The notes beneath the pieces are model-generated. The model did no database searches, was not told the origin of the DNA, and was given only the letters and a program-made list of their open reading frames with translations. A stretch of 64,000 bases of DNA. It comes from Verrucomicrobiales bacterium (GTDB lineage Bacteria > Verrucomicrobiota > Verrucomicrobiia > Verrucomicrobiales > DEV007). The position numbers and the translations under genes were made by a program. Shown here in pieces: positions 34,641 through 44,122 of this stretch (position 1 is the first letter of the stretch; every line of letters starts with the position of its first letter). Location: the NCBI GenBank assembly GCA_021648365.1, contig JAKISY010000001.1:124001-188000 (forward strand), given 5' to 3'.

Positions 34641-34803
34641 CCGTGTAAAAGCCGCGAAGGCACGCAGGATCGAGCCCTTCCATTGGTCGTTCCGCTGGAG
34701 GGGCAAGTTCCACCTTTCCTATTCAGGGAGGGCTGATGGTTTACAAGGGTGGCTTGAGCGTGTATGGGTTGTTTACACGCAATTTGATTCTTCTGAAAAC
34801 TTT
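34641..34803 (+). other. Structured leader region before the DUF1080 gene
   Basis: No gene is visible. GCGTGTA (34758-34764) pairs with TACACGC (34774-34780) just upstream of the start. A weaker stem CCCTTCCA/TGGAGGG lies in the first half. It may be the 5' leader of the DUF1080 gene or a small RNA. I cannot match a known riboswitch. Confidence 0.3.
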
Positions 34804-35637
34804 ATGAAAGCTACTCTAATTCCAACTATTTCCACAATTTCCGTTCTAACTTTTGTTTTGTCCTCACTTAGCCTGATGGCTGCTGATGAGAAAAAACATG
34901 CCACGGGCTACACCGACACGCCCTTGTTGCCAGATAGCAAATGGCGCGTGCATGACGATACCCGTCCTCGCCCCAAGGTGGTGACGCCTGGAAAAAAAGC
35001 TGGCGAAGCTCCTTCGGATGCTTTGGTTTTGTTTGATGGCAGTGATCTGTCTCAGTGGAAAAAGAAAGATGGTTCGACGGGTGAATGGGTGGTGAAAGAT
35101 GGTTACATGGAGGTTCCTACCAAAAAATCGGGTAAGGGTGGCTATCTTATCACAAAAAAAGAATTTGGAGATATGCAACTGCACATCGAGTGGCGAGCTC
35201 CTGAAAAAGTGGTGAGCAATTCTCAAGGGCGTGGAAATAGTGGGATTTTGTTGATGGGGCAGTATGAAGTTCAGGTATTGGATTCTTATGAAAATAAGAC
35301 TTACGCCGACGGTCAGGCATCTTCTTTGTATGGCTGGAAGCCGCCCTTGGTGAACGCTTCGCTCAAACCAGGCGAGTGGCAAACGTATGACATCATTTTC
35401 GAAGCCCCTAAGTTCGACGATGATGGTAAGTTGCTCAAAAAAGCTTATGTCACAGTTTTGCACAATGGCGTGCTGACGCAACATCGTCAGGATTATCTGG
35501 GATCGACAGGACACAAGTCGGTGGCTAAGTATAAAAAACACCCTGCAAAAATGAGTTTCAAGCTTCAAGATCATAACAACCCAACTAGATTCCGCAATAT
35601 CTGGGTGAGGGAGCTGGATTTCAGTTCGAATGACTGA
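34804..35637 (+). CDS. Exported DUF1080 (3-keto-disaccharide hydrolase) protein
   Basis: The 277-residue protein has a signal peptide (about residues 1-23) and one DUF1080 domain at about 68-272, a lectin-like beta-sandwich. Landmarks are LVLFDGSDLSQWKKKDG, GRGNSGILLMGQYEVQVLDS and RFRNIWVREL. Family members cleave 3-keto-glycosides made by a glycoside 3-dehydrogenase, a non-hydrolytic route of sugar breakdown. Gfo/Idh/MocA enzymes elsewhere in the window could supply the keto group (inference). The next gene begins 29 bases downstream. Confidence 0.85.
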   Translation: MKATLIPTISTISVLTFVLSSLSLMAADEKKHATGYTDTPLLPDSKWRVHDDTRPRPKVVTPGKKAGEAPSDALVLFDGSDLSQWKKKDGSTGEWVVKDGYMEVPTKKSGKGGYLITKKEFGDMQLHIEWRAPEKVVSNSQGRGNSGILLMGQYEVQVLDSYENKTYADGQASSLYGWKPPLVNASLKPGEWQTYDIIFEAPKFDDDGKLLKKAYVTVLHNGVLTQHRQDYLGSTGHKSVAKYKKHPAKMSFKLQDHNNPTRFRNIWVRELDFSSND

Positions 35638-35666
35638 ATCAATTTCGCTAATACTATCCGTCCATC

Positions 35667-37115
35667 GTGAAAAAAATTATTATCATTTTGACTGCCGTAG
35701 CGATTCTTTTGGTCGCTGCCTTTTTTGTAGTTCGGTATCTGGCGATAGGTTTTTTGACGCCTGATTACTTAGTTCAGCGTATCGAAAAACAATGGGACTG
35801 CCGCGCAGAAGTAGCTGGGCTTAAGGTAAAGGTCTTAGGTGGTTCCCGCTTGGAATTAACTGGGGTGAAGTTGGCGGCGAGGGATGACTTTGCCGATAAG
35901 GGAATAGCCTTATCCGAACGCCCACCTCTTGAGAATGCCGAAGTGATAGTTGATTCGGCAAAGTTGGAAGTTGATCTGAATGCTCTGCTCAAACGCAGTA
36001 TCAGTATCCGGCAACTACTGATCGAAGATGTGACGGTCAATACTAAGATCCGCAAGGATGGGCGTTCGTCGGTGCAAGATTTATTCGAATCTGTAAGCAT
36101 GGAAGAAAAGGATGTCTCTGCATCCGAATCTGAGGTGAAGGTGGTAGAGGTCAAAGCTGAGCCAGTCCAAACTGCTGGAGTCAGCGATGGTGTGGTGGTG
36201 CAGATCAAACCGCAGCAAGCTGGGGTAGGCGGATTCTCTGCCAAAGATATGGGAGTGTCGGCTTTTGCCGAGGTGGTGGAGATGAAAAATGGTCAGATCA
36301 ATGCGATCATCGAGAGCGGTAATTCTTTGGTGGTTTTGTCGCAGTTGAATCTGAAGCTGAGCCAAATCGAGGTCGATCCTAGCGATTTGATTAACCATAA
36401 TCACGCGACGTTTCTGTTCAGTGGCAACTTGGCTGTAGAAGACCGTCAGACTAAGGTCAAGCAGATCAATGTTTCGATAAGTGGTGATGGTGATGTGCGC
36501 CCCTTTGACCCTGCTAGTGGGAAGATCGACCCTAGTTGGGTTAGTAATTTAACGATAAAAAAAGGCTCTGCTATCAATACCTTTCCTTTAGTGGATAAGC
36601 TCAAGGAGCTTTTGTCTGGAGTGGATACGGCGGGAGTCGATCTGTCGGATTTACAAGTGGGCGGCGAACTCACCGCTGATGCTAGCACTCGTATAGCTGG
36701 GCATGCAGGTAAATTTGAATTAAAAAAACATTTGGCTCTGCCGTTATTGGATACGGATTTTATTTTCTCCAGTGGCAGTTGGTTGAACTCTGGATCTAAT
36801 CAGCATTACTTAAAGGGCTCAGTAATGGCGTCGGATCAATTAACAGGTAAGCTGACTGAAAAAGTTGACGCTTATCTTAAGAAAAAAACCAAGAATTTTT
36901 ATTCTGAGAGTTTGAAGGATCTGGTTTTGCAACCTGCGATGAAAGAGGATCGCATCGCGTTCGATTTTGTTTCAAAGGGGGATTTGGGCAAGCCTAAAGT
37001 GGACATCATCACTCCCTTTGGAAATTTGACCGAGTTGATCGATCAAGGTAAGCGCACGATCGAGAATTTGAAGGATGTAGGCAAAAGCCTGCTCAAAGGT
37101 TTGTTTGGTAAATGA
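35667..37115 (+). CDS. Membrane-anchored AsmA-like protein
   Basis: The 482-residue product starts at GTG 35667 with one membrane segment (IIIILTAVAILLVAAFFVV). A domain beginning VQRIEKQWDCRAEVAGLKV follows, a pattern seen near the start of AsmA-like proteins. The rest is beta-rich with few cysteines. An acidic Glu/Val-rich segment (about 150-175) interrupts it. It probably spans the periplasm from the inner membrane. No catalytic motif is seen. The next gene starts 7 bases after its stop. Confidence 0.5.
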   Translation: MKKIIIILTAVAILLVAAFFVVRYLAIGFLTPDYLVQRIEKQWDCRAEVAGLKVKVLGGSRLELTGVKLAARDDFADKGIALSERPPLENAEVIVDSAKLEVDLNALLKRSISIRQLLIEDVTVNTKIRKDGRSSVQDLFESVSMEEKDVSASESEVKVVEVKAEPVQTAGVSDGVVVQIKPQQAGVGGFSAKDMGVSAFAEVVEMKNGQINAIIESGNSLVVLSQLNLKLSQIEVDPSDLINHNHATFLFSGNLAVEDRQTKVKQINVSISGDGDVRPFDPASGKIDPSWVSNLTIKKGSAINTFPLVDKLKELLSGVDTAGVDLSDLQVGGELTADASTRIAGHAGKFELKKHLALPLLDTDFIFSSGSWLNSGSNQHYLKGSVMASDQLTGKLTEKVDAYLKKKTKNFYSESLKDLVLQPAMKEDRIAFDFVSKGDLGKPKVDIITPFGNLTELIDQGKRTIENLKDVGKSLLKGLFGK

Positions 37116-37122
37116 CGGTTTT

Positions 37123-38067
37123 ATGTCTGTGAAAGTTAAAACCAGCACATACCCTAGACCCACAAAAGTCCATGTGGTGATTAATCCTGCACCGACGCGG
37201 AAGGTTCCTTTGTTGGCAGTGTTGAATCAGCATTTTCGTACAGCGGATATTTATTGGGAGGTGTCGATCACTCACGGGGATGGTGATGGTAAGATACAGG
37301 CTCAAAGAGCAATCGACCAGGGAGCCGACGTGGTGGCGGTGTATGGCGGAGATGGCACGGTGAAAGAAGTCGCTAGTGCTTTGGTGAATACGAATGTTCC
37401 GCTATTGATCTTGCCCGGTGGCACGGGCAATTTGGTGGCAGTGGAGTTGGGGATCAATCGTCACCTCGATAAGGCCTGCGCGCGTATCTGCGCATCGAGC
37501 TTCCAAACGCGGGCGATCGATGTGGGCAAGATGGGGGAACATCATTTCCTTTTGCGAATCGGGTGCGGCCTGGAGACCAGTGTGGTGCAGGACGCTACTC
37601 GGGAAATGAAAGATCAGTTTGGCAAGTGGGCTTATGTCTTTTCGGCGCTCAAGGTGTTGCAAGAATTGCCTGTGGCTAACTATAATATAGTGCTCAATGA
37701 GACAGAAACTTATAGAGCTAAAGGAGTGGCTTGTTTGGTAGCCAATGCAGGCAAGGTGGGCTTGGGGCAAATGTCCTTGTCTCCTGCTGTGGATATAGCT
37801 GACGGCAAGTTGGATGTTTTTTTTCTGAAAAAAGCTAATGTGCCAGGGCTGATGCAGGTGGCTGGTAATATGATGGGTTTGGATCGCATGAAGTTGAGCA
37901 AAGTGGTGCCTGATCTCGATGTATTGAAAGAAGTCAACCACTGGCAAGTGGAGTCGGTGTTGATTGAAACCGATCCTGTGTTGGATATCCAAGTGGATGG
38001 TGATGTGGTGGCGACCACACCACAGTTGATGCGAGTGCTGCCAGCTGCGCTACAAGTAGTGGTTTAG
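37123..38067 (+). CDS. Diacylglycerol kinase family lipid kinase
   Basis: The 314-residue product carries the DAGK catalytic domain. GGDGT at 75-79 binds ATP, and LPGGTGNLVA follows at about 98-106. The C-terminal beta-sandwich (ADGKLDVFFLKKANVPGL) is of the YegS/DgkB type. Substrates in this family are diacylglycerol, ceramide or related lipids. I chose the ATG at 37123 over a TTG at 37105 that overlaps the previous gene. Coupling to the AsmA-like gene 7 bases upstream suggests a lipid-envelope role (inference). Confidence 0.83.
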   Translation: MSVKVKTSTYPRPTKVHVVINPAPTRKVPLLAVLNQHFRTADIYWEVSITHGDGDGKIQAQRAIDQGADVVAVYGGDGTVKEVASALVNTNVPLLILPGGTGNLVAVELGINRHLDKACARICASSFQTRAIDVGKMGEHHFLLRIGCGLETSVVQDATREMKDQFGKWAYVFSALKVLQELPVANYNIVLNETETYRAKGVACLVANAGKVGLGQMSLSPAVDIADGKLDVFFLKKANVPGLMQVAGNMMGLDRMKLSKVVPDLDVLKEVNHWQVESVLIETDPVLDIQVDGDVVATTPQLMRVLPAALQVVV

Positions 38068-38139
38068 TTGCGCTTCGATAAAAAAGAGGCTTGCGAGAGA
38101 TGTAAAATGAGCGTCCGTACTCGTAGTATTTCCCAAACT

Positions 38140-41100
38140 ATGAAACCCTCAATACTCTCATCTACCCGTTTTTTGTTGATCCCAGTAGCCTCGGCTCTTC
38201 TGATCGTTAGAAGTTCGCCTTTAATAGCTCAAAATCCTGCTGCTATCGCTCCTGGCAAGGTGATCGATTTGTTAGCGGACCCTAGTTTTAAGGACTTCAC
38301 TTATCATTTGAACGCGAAAAAGTCATCGACTGACAAACGTGAAGAGATCTGGAAAATCGAAGATGAGAAGCTGCATGTGATCGGCAAAGCTTTTGGCTAC
38401 ATTCGGACCAACCAGAAATACAAAGATTACCATTTGGTGATGGAGTATCAATGGGGGGAGCATACATGGACGCCGCGTGAGGATCGTGCTCGGGACTGTG
38501 GATTATTGGTGCATGGTCATGGTGAGGACGGCACGCTGGGGGATACCTGGATGTCTTCGGTGGAGGCTCAATTGATCGAGGGCGGGTCTGGCGATATTTT
38601 GGTGCTACAGGGCAAGGGGGCGGATGGCAAGCTGATCCCTTCGAGCCTGACAAGCGAGGTGGTTAAAGATAGGGATGGTGAGGATATTTGGGAAAAGGGT
38701 GGTAAAGCCAAAGTCTTCCCAGAGAAAGGCAAACAGAATCAGCGCATCAACTGGCGTGACCGTGATCCCGATTGGGCTGATGTGAAAGGCTATCGTAGCA
38801 AAAATGATATCGAAAACCCGGTAGGCGAATGGAACCGGATGGAGGTCATTTGCAAGGGTGGCAACATCGACATCTACATCAATGGTGAATTGGTGAATTC
38901 TGGCACCCAGGCGATGCCGGCAGAGGGTTTTATTTGTTTGCAGACAGAATCTGCTGAGTGCTGGTTGCGTCGATTTGAGTTATGGCCTCTGGGACAGTTC
39001 AAAGAGCCTTGGAAGGTAGCGAAGCGTTCCGAAGATCTCGGTTACAGTCCTGACGGCAGTGCCATCTTGCCAAGACGCTTTGCTTTAAGTGCTGAAGAGT
39101 CTTTGAAAAGTTGGCAGATCGACGGCGATTTCGAACTCGAATTGGTTGCGAGCGAACCTTTGGTTTGTGATCCCGTGGATGTGGTGTGGGACGAACGCGG
39201 CAGGATGTTTGTAGCGGAAATGCGCGACTACCCTTTGCCTCCGGAACACGGGCCGTTGTTGTCTAGAATTCGTTTGCTGGACGATAAAGATGGTGACGGG
39301 AAAATGGATACAGCCATCACTTGGGCAGATAACCTCGATCATGTGCAAGGCTTGTTGCCTATGAACGGTGGACTTTTGGCAACCACTCGAAATGCTATTA
39401 TATTTTTAGAAGATAAAGATGGTGACGGGAAGGCAGACAAGCCGATCGTTCTATTTCGCAGCAACGATCCTCGCCACAATCAATTGCAGGTCTCAGCTCC
39501 ACGTTGGGGTTTGGATAATGCTGTGTATTTGAATAATGGTTTGGATGGAAAAGAAATTTACCCTGCAGGGAACGAAGACGCCAAGTTGAAATTCGGCAGA
39601 AAGAATTTGCGTTATGATCCGGTCAGCAAGCAGATGAGCGCGGTGACTGGTCGAGGGCAGTTTGGTGCGAGTCAGGATGATTGGGGGCGACGATTCTTTT
39701 GCAGCAACCGCAACCCTGATATGTTTGCGGTGATGGAGCAGGCGGCAATCAGTCGTAATCCCTACGCTGGCATCAAAGATGGGGTGGAAGATATCGCGCC
39801 TTTTGGTGGAGTTGCCAAAGTTTATCCTTTGCAGCTCACGCATACTACTGCAGATGCTCATGCTGGCACCTATACGGCAGCTTGTGGAATTGGTGTTTAT
39901 CGAGGGGATTTGGTGGCGGAGATGAAGGGTGATATTTTCACTTGTGAGCCAACAGGTCAGTTAGTGACGCGCTCCTCACTGGAAGCTAATGGAGCAAGTT
40001 TGAAAGCTATTCGAATTGGCGATAAAAAAGAATTCTTGGCATCACGGGATACTTGGTCGCGTCCTGTGAACACACGCAATGGACCGGACGGGGCTTTGTA
40101 TATTGTCGATATGTACCGTCAGATCATCGATCACTCGCGTTTCATGCCAGAAGAATATACCAAGACGCACTACATGCGTGCGGGATTTGATCAGGGGCGT
40201 ATTTATCGTGTGGTGCCCAAAGGTGGCGGCAAAAGAAGGCCGATCCAAGCTTTGCCTAGAAAGGCTAATCAGCTGGTTGTTTTGTTGGAAAGCCCCAATG
40301 CTTGGCATAGGATCGGAGCTCAGCGATTGATGGTAGAAAAGCAGGATAAAACCGTGATTCCTGCTTTGGTTCAGTTACTCTCAGCGAGTAAAAGTGCTCA
40401 AGCTCAAGTGCACGCTATGTGGACGCTGGATGGTTTGGGGGCTTTGAAAGTGGAGCATGTGCAAGGTTTATTGGCGTCCAAAGAATCGGGAGTCGTGGAA
40501 AATGCTATTCAGGCAGCGGCTTTACGTTTCGCGGACAATGAGGCGATCCATCAAACTTTGTTTGGCTTTGTGAAACAACACGATAGTGGGCGAGTACAGT
40601 TCATGGCTGCCTCCGCTATGGCTGGTCATGATAAACCTGAGATTACTTCGGCTCTTACAGCGTTGGTAGGAAAAAATGCGCAGGATAAGTGGATGCGCAA
40701 TGCGGTACTAAGCGCTTCAGAAAACCGTGCTGGGAAAATCCTGGCAGCTTTACTCAAGGATCCGGATTTCACCTCTAAGGCAGCAGTGGGGCGGATTGCC
40801 TTAGTTCTGCAATTTGCCAATGCCGCAGCAGCAAGAGGGGATTTAGGGGAATTGAAAGAGGTCTTGTCAGCGATCGCGGCAGCGAAGCAAAAAGGGGCTT
40901 GGTGGCAGTATGCGACTATCAATGGTTTATCGTCAGGTTTGCGTCGCAGCAAGCTCAAACAGAAGTCGATAGCCGCCTTGATAGCGTCTCCCCCAGAAGA
41001 ATTGAAAGAGCAGATTCCAGCGGTGAAAGAGGTGCTCGATTCGGCTAAAGCTCAGCTTAAGGATCGATCTCGTCCAACAGCAGATCGCTTAGCGGCTTTG

Positions 41101-41904
41101 CCTTTGGTGCAACAAAAGGGCATAGCCGAGATGTTGCCTATTGTAGAAAAGCTGATTGACCAACGTGAGCCTGTGGAAATCCAGCAGGCGGCTTGTCAGG
41201 CTTTGTCTCGTTTTGATCGCAATGTGGTCGCTGATTTTTTCTTTGAACGTTGGAAGGAGCTCGGTCCCACTCCACGACGTGAAGCTCTGGCTCTGATCTC
41301 AGGCAATGGCAAAACGGTGATGCGCTTGATGAAAAAAATGAAAAAAGGTGAGATCAATCCTTCGCTGATGGATCCGATGCGTCGTTGGGTGCTAGCTCGA
41401 TCAAAAGATCCTGCTACTAAAAAAATGGCAACCGAACTGTTTGGTCAAGCGTCTGGTGATCGAGGTAAAGTGATCGCTAAATACAAACCTGCTCTTGCTA
41501 AAGGTGGAGATGCTGCAGCGGGCATGAAGGTGTTCGAAACTAACTGTGTGGTTTGTCATCGCAAAAACGGTAAAGGGGTTGAAGTCGGCCCAGACATCAC
41601 GGATGTGAAGATCAAACCCGCAGAAGCTTTGTTATCAGATATCCTAGATCCTAACCGCATGGTGGAAGAGCGTTGGTCGGCTTATACGATACTGGTCAAA
41701 GATGGGCGTACGCTGATGGGCTTGGTGAGTAACGAGTCCTCGGATGCTGTGACGCTCAAAATGATGGGCGGCATTGTGGAGACCGTGCCGCGCAGTGAGA
41801 TTGTCAAAATGGAGACGGTGGGGCTTTCTCTCATGCCAGTCGGACTGGAAGCGGCGATCTCTGAGAAACAAATGGCTGATCTCATTCAATTTTTGAAAAA
41901 ATAA
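38140..41904 (+). CDS. DUF1080-propeller dehydrogenase-HEAT-cytochrome c fusion
   Basis: This 1254-residue exported protein joins four parts. A signal peptide is followed by a DUF1080-like domain (about 40-290; KLHVIGKAFGYIRTNQKYKDY). A sugar-dehydrogenase-like propeller comes next (about 325-700), with two calcium-loop-like repeats DKDGDGKMD and DKDGDGKAD. HEAT-like helices follow (about 715-1100). A C-terminal heme domain has CVVCH at 1136-1140 and the family tail EVGPDITDVK. It has the PVC heme-binding architecture with the extra DUF1080 in front. The combination suggests one chain that oxidises a glycoside, cleaves the keto product and transfers electrons (inference). I chose the ATG at 38140, which starts the signal peptide. 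Confidence 0.85.
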   Translation: MKPSILSSTRFLLIPVASALLIVRSSPLIAQNPAAIAPGKVIDLLADPSFKDFTYHLNAKKSSTDKREEIWKIEDEKLHVIGKAFGYIRTNQKYKDYHLVMEYQWGEHTWTPREDRARDCGLLVHGHGEDGTLGDTWMSSVEAQLIEGGSGDILVLQGKGADGKLIPSSLTSEVVKDRDGEDIWEKGGKAKVFPEKGKQNQRINWRDRDPDWADVKGYRSKNDIENPVGEWNRMEVICKGGNIDIYINGELVNSGTQAMPAEGFICLQTESAECWLRRFELWPLGQFKEPWKVAKRSEDLGYSPDGSAILPRRFALSAEESLKSWQIDGDFELELVASEPLVCDPVDVVWDERGRMFVAEMRDYPLPPEHGPLLSRIRLLDDKDGDGKMDTAITWADNLDHVQGLLPMNGGLLATTRNAIIFLEDKDGDGKADKPIVLFRSNDPRHNQLQVSAPRWGLDNAVYLNNGLDGKEIYPAGNEDAKLKFGRKNLRYDPVSKQMSAVTGRGQFGASQDDWGRRFFCSNRNPDMFAVMEQAAISRNPYAGIKDGVEDIAPFGGVAKVYPLQLTHTTADAHAGTYTAACGIGVYRGDLVAEMKGDIFTCEPTGQLVTRSSLEANGASLKAIRIGDKKEFLASRDTWSRPVNTRNGPDGALYIVDMYRQIIDHSRFMPEEYTKTHYMRAGFDQGRIYRVVPKGGGKRRPIQALPRKANQLVVLLESPNAWHRIGAQRLMVEKQDKTVIPALVQLLSASKSAQAQVHAMWTLDGLGALKVEHVQGLLASKESGVVENAIQAAALRFADNEAIHQTLFGFVKQHDSGRVQFMAASAMAGHDKPEITSALTALVGKNAQDKWMRNAVLSASENRAGKILAALLKDPDFTSKAAVGRIALVLQFANAAAARGDLGELKEVLSAIAAAKQKGAWWQYATINGLSSGLRRSKLKQKSIAALIASPPEELKEQIPAVKEVLDSAKAQLKDRSRPTADRLAALPLVQQKGIAEMLPIVEKLIDQREPVEIQQAACQALSRFDRNVVADFFFERWKELGPTPRREALALISGNGKTVMRLMKKMKKGEINPSLMDPMRRWVLARSKDPATKKMATELFGQASGDRGKVIAKYKPALAKGGDAAAGMKVFETNCVVCHRKNGKGVEVGPDITDVKIKPAEALLSDILDPNRMVEERWSAYTILVKDGRTLMGLVSNESSDAVTLKMMGGIVETVPRSEIVKMETVGLSLMPVGLEAAISEKQMADLIQFLKK

Positions 41905-41926
41905 TTTAGACTGAACTCAGCTTGTT

Positions 41927-42938
41927 ATGAAAACTCCTCAGATATGTGCGATTTCTTTTTTGGCGATGTGTGTCTGCTCTTGTTTTTCAGTAGCTACAGC
42001 TGCGGAAAACAAGAAGCCTAATTTCATTGTCATCTATACCGATAATCTTGGTTATGGTGACATCGAACCTTTTGGATCGACGGCGCATCGCACGCCGAGT
42101 CTGAACCGAATGGCAAAAGAGGGGCGTAAGTTTACTCACTTTTGCGTGACTGCGGGGGTTTGCACTCCGTCACGGTCGAGTTTGATCACAGGGAGCTAAT
42201 TCTCAGCGTGTTGGTATGCATGATAACCCTCGTGACGGCTGGGTGCTGCGTCCCGTCTCGCCTTACGGCTTGAATCCGAGCGAGATCACGATTGCTGAAG
42301 TTTTGAAAGAACAGGGTTACGCTACCGCCATGGTTGGCAAATGGCATTTGGGCGATCAGCCAGAGTTTTTGCCAAACGCGCAGGGCTTCGATTATTTTTT
42401 CGGTATCCCTTACAGTGATGACATGACTCAAGAAGCGGGGCGACGAGCAGCGGTGCGCAAGAGTAAAAATAAACGTGCACCTGATATTGGAGGTGCTGCA
42501 TGGCCACCTTTGCCTTTGATGGCTGGTGGTAAAGAGCCGCAGGATCGTAAGATTGACGGTCATGACATTCGGGCTTTGATTGTGGGCGAAGCGGGAGTAA
42601 AAACACCCTACAAGGTATTTTATTACTACGACGGTGTGCAGTTACAGGCAGTGAGATCTGGTGCGTGGAAGCTTTTCCTGCCACTCGAGAATTTCAGGAA
42701 TCATCCCTTTTTCTCTAAAAAGAAAAAGGATTCTAAGGTGCCGCTATTGTTCAATGTGGAAGAGGACATTTCGAGCAGTCATAATGTGGCGGCACAACAC
42801 CCCGAGATCATCGCTCGGCTCACTCGCTTGGCAGAAGCGGGACGTGCCGATTTGGGAGATATGGGACGTCGCGGGGCGGGACAGCGTGAGATCGGCAAGA
42901 TGGATCATCCAACGCCCAGATTGTTGGGTGATAAATAA
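41927..42938 (+). pseudogene. Arylsulfatase pseudogene: frameshift plus internal deletion
   Basis: The 5' part encodes a signal peptide, the metal site NFIVIYTDNLGYGDIEPFG and the sulfatase active-site motif VCTPSRSSLITGS. It then stops at TAA (42197-42199). Removing one A at 42198-42199 restores GSYSQRVGMHDNP and the frame runs on to 42938. A second lesion follows. The sequence jumps from WPPLPLM to AGGKEPQDRKIDGHDI near 42521, losing about 180-200 residues that include the middle catalytic block (the usual FLYLPH and SDNG regions). The tail keeps normal sulfatase sequence. Two lesions together indicate a real pseudogene and not a sequencing error. Confidence 0.85.
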
Positions 42939-42997
42939 AATCAGGGATGGATAAAGAATCATTGCTCGACGGAGGCTTTTGCTGCTAGATTCTGTAT

Positions 42998-44071
42998 ATG
43001 CTGAGTATTCGACTAAATCTTGCAGGGGCTTTTGTATGCTTTTGGCTAGGTACCTCTGGGCTGCTTGCTGAGCAGGACCAAATTCCGGCGCCTGCTGTTA
43101 GTAATGTAACGCAGACGAAGCAAGACGGTGTTCAGTCGGGCGGGCAATACATCCGATATGTTGAGAAAGGGAAGACCGCTCAACTGCAAACAGCCATCGC
43201 TCATTTTGTCAGAGATCGTGATGGCGCGACGGTTGACTTGATCGCGGTGGTTCATATTGGAGACCAAGCTTATTATGATGATTTAGACAATCGCATGATC
43301 ACTTATGAGGGAGTGTTGTATGAAATGGTCGGGGGTCCCTACAATCAAAAGGTCGAAGAGTCCGCGCCAGCGCAAGGGACTCCGTTGGCGGCGTTGACGA
43401 TGTTGCATGGCATGATGCAAACGCTTCTTCAACTCGAATACCAAAAGGATGGCATCGATTACCTAAGAGGAAATTTTATTCATGCCGACGTGGATTGGGA
43501 AAAATTTCAAGCCCTGTCAGAGCAGCGCAATCAGACTTTAGTTACTTGGTTTGAGCGCGCGATAGCTTTAGCTAACAGTGAGCAGATTCCGGGTATTCCA
43601 AATAACGAAGAGGAAAGTCAGGAGATGTTAACAGCTTTGTTGACAGCAGTCATCAATGGCGATGCGGCAACGATCAAAAGAGTGTTAGCGCCGATCCTCA
43701 GCGAAGCGGAAACTTTGATCACGCGATTAGAGGGAGAGCAGGGGACGATCATCGTGACTGAGAGGAATAAGATTGCCTTTGAGGTTCTGCATGAACAGCT
43801 GCGTTTTGGTAAACGCAAACTAGCTGTGCTGTATGGTGCAGGGCACATGCCAGATCTGGAGAAGCGCTTGCAAAAGCTAGGTTTTCATAAAACTAACACT
43901 GAGTGGAAGACAGCTTGGGATATTCACGATGTCCCGACGGGTTTGTCAAAAAATATACTGGGAGATCTTTTGCAAGATAAAAAAATCAAAGGGTTATTGA
44001 ATTCGGCAATGAAGTTGATTGATGAAATCACTAAGTTGCCCAAGGGCGCTGAAGGCGGAAAAACTGAATGA
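42998..44071 (+). CDS. Exported TraB/GumN-like (Tiki-superfamily) protein
   Basis: The 357-residue product has a signal peptide (about 1-24) and a TraB/PrgY/GumN-like fold. The characteristic blocks are DLIAVVHIGD with His86, VLYEM with Glu109 and VLYGAGHMPDLEKRLQKLGF near residue 300. In animals the related Tiki proteins are metalloproteases, while bacterial members are poorly understood. The start ATG is at 42998. The neighbouring sulfatase pseudogene lies upstream and a small acidic protein gene downstream. I am moderately confident of the superfamily and not of the function. Confidence 0.65.
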   Translation: MLSIRLNLAGAFVCFWLGTSGLLAEQDQIPAPAVSNVTQTKQDGVQSGGQYIRYVEKGKTAQLQTAIAHFVRDRDGATVDLIAVVHIGDQAYYDDLDNRMITYEGVLYEMVGGPYNQKVEESAPAQGTPLAALTMLHGMMQTLLQLEYQKDGIDYLRGNFIHADVDWEKFQALSEQRNQTLVTWFERAIALANSEQIPGIPNNEEESQEMLTALLTAVINGDAATIKRVLAPILSEAETLITRLEGEQGTIIVTERNKIAFEVLHEQLRFGKRKLAVLYGAGHMPDLEKRLQKLGFHKTNTEWKTAWDIHDVPTGLSKNILGDLLQDKKIKGLLNSAMKLIDEITKLPKGAEGGKTE

Positions 44072-44122
44072 TCAGTGGACGCTCAGCCTTTTGTAGGGAA
44101 GGTGTTGCAGAAAAAAATTATT

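Noticed and set aside
34622..34690. tRNA-like sequence with CTCCTAAG and a GGATCGAGCC element after the palindrome
   Set aside because: The putative anticodon stem only closes with a six-base loop, the T stem has a mismatch, and no matching acceptor arm can be built.
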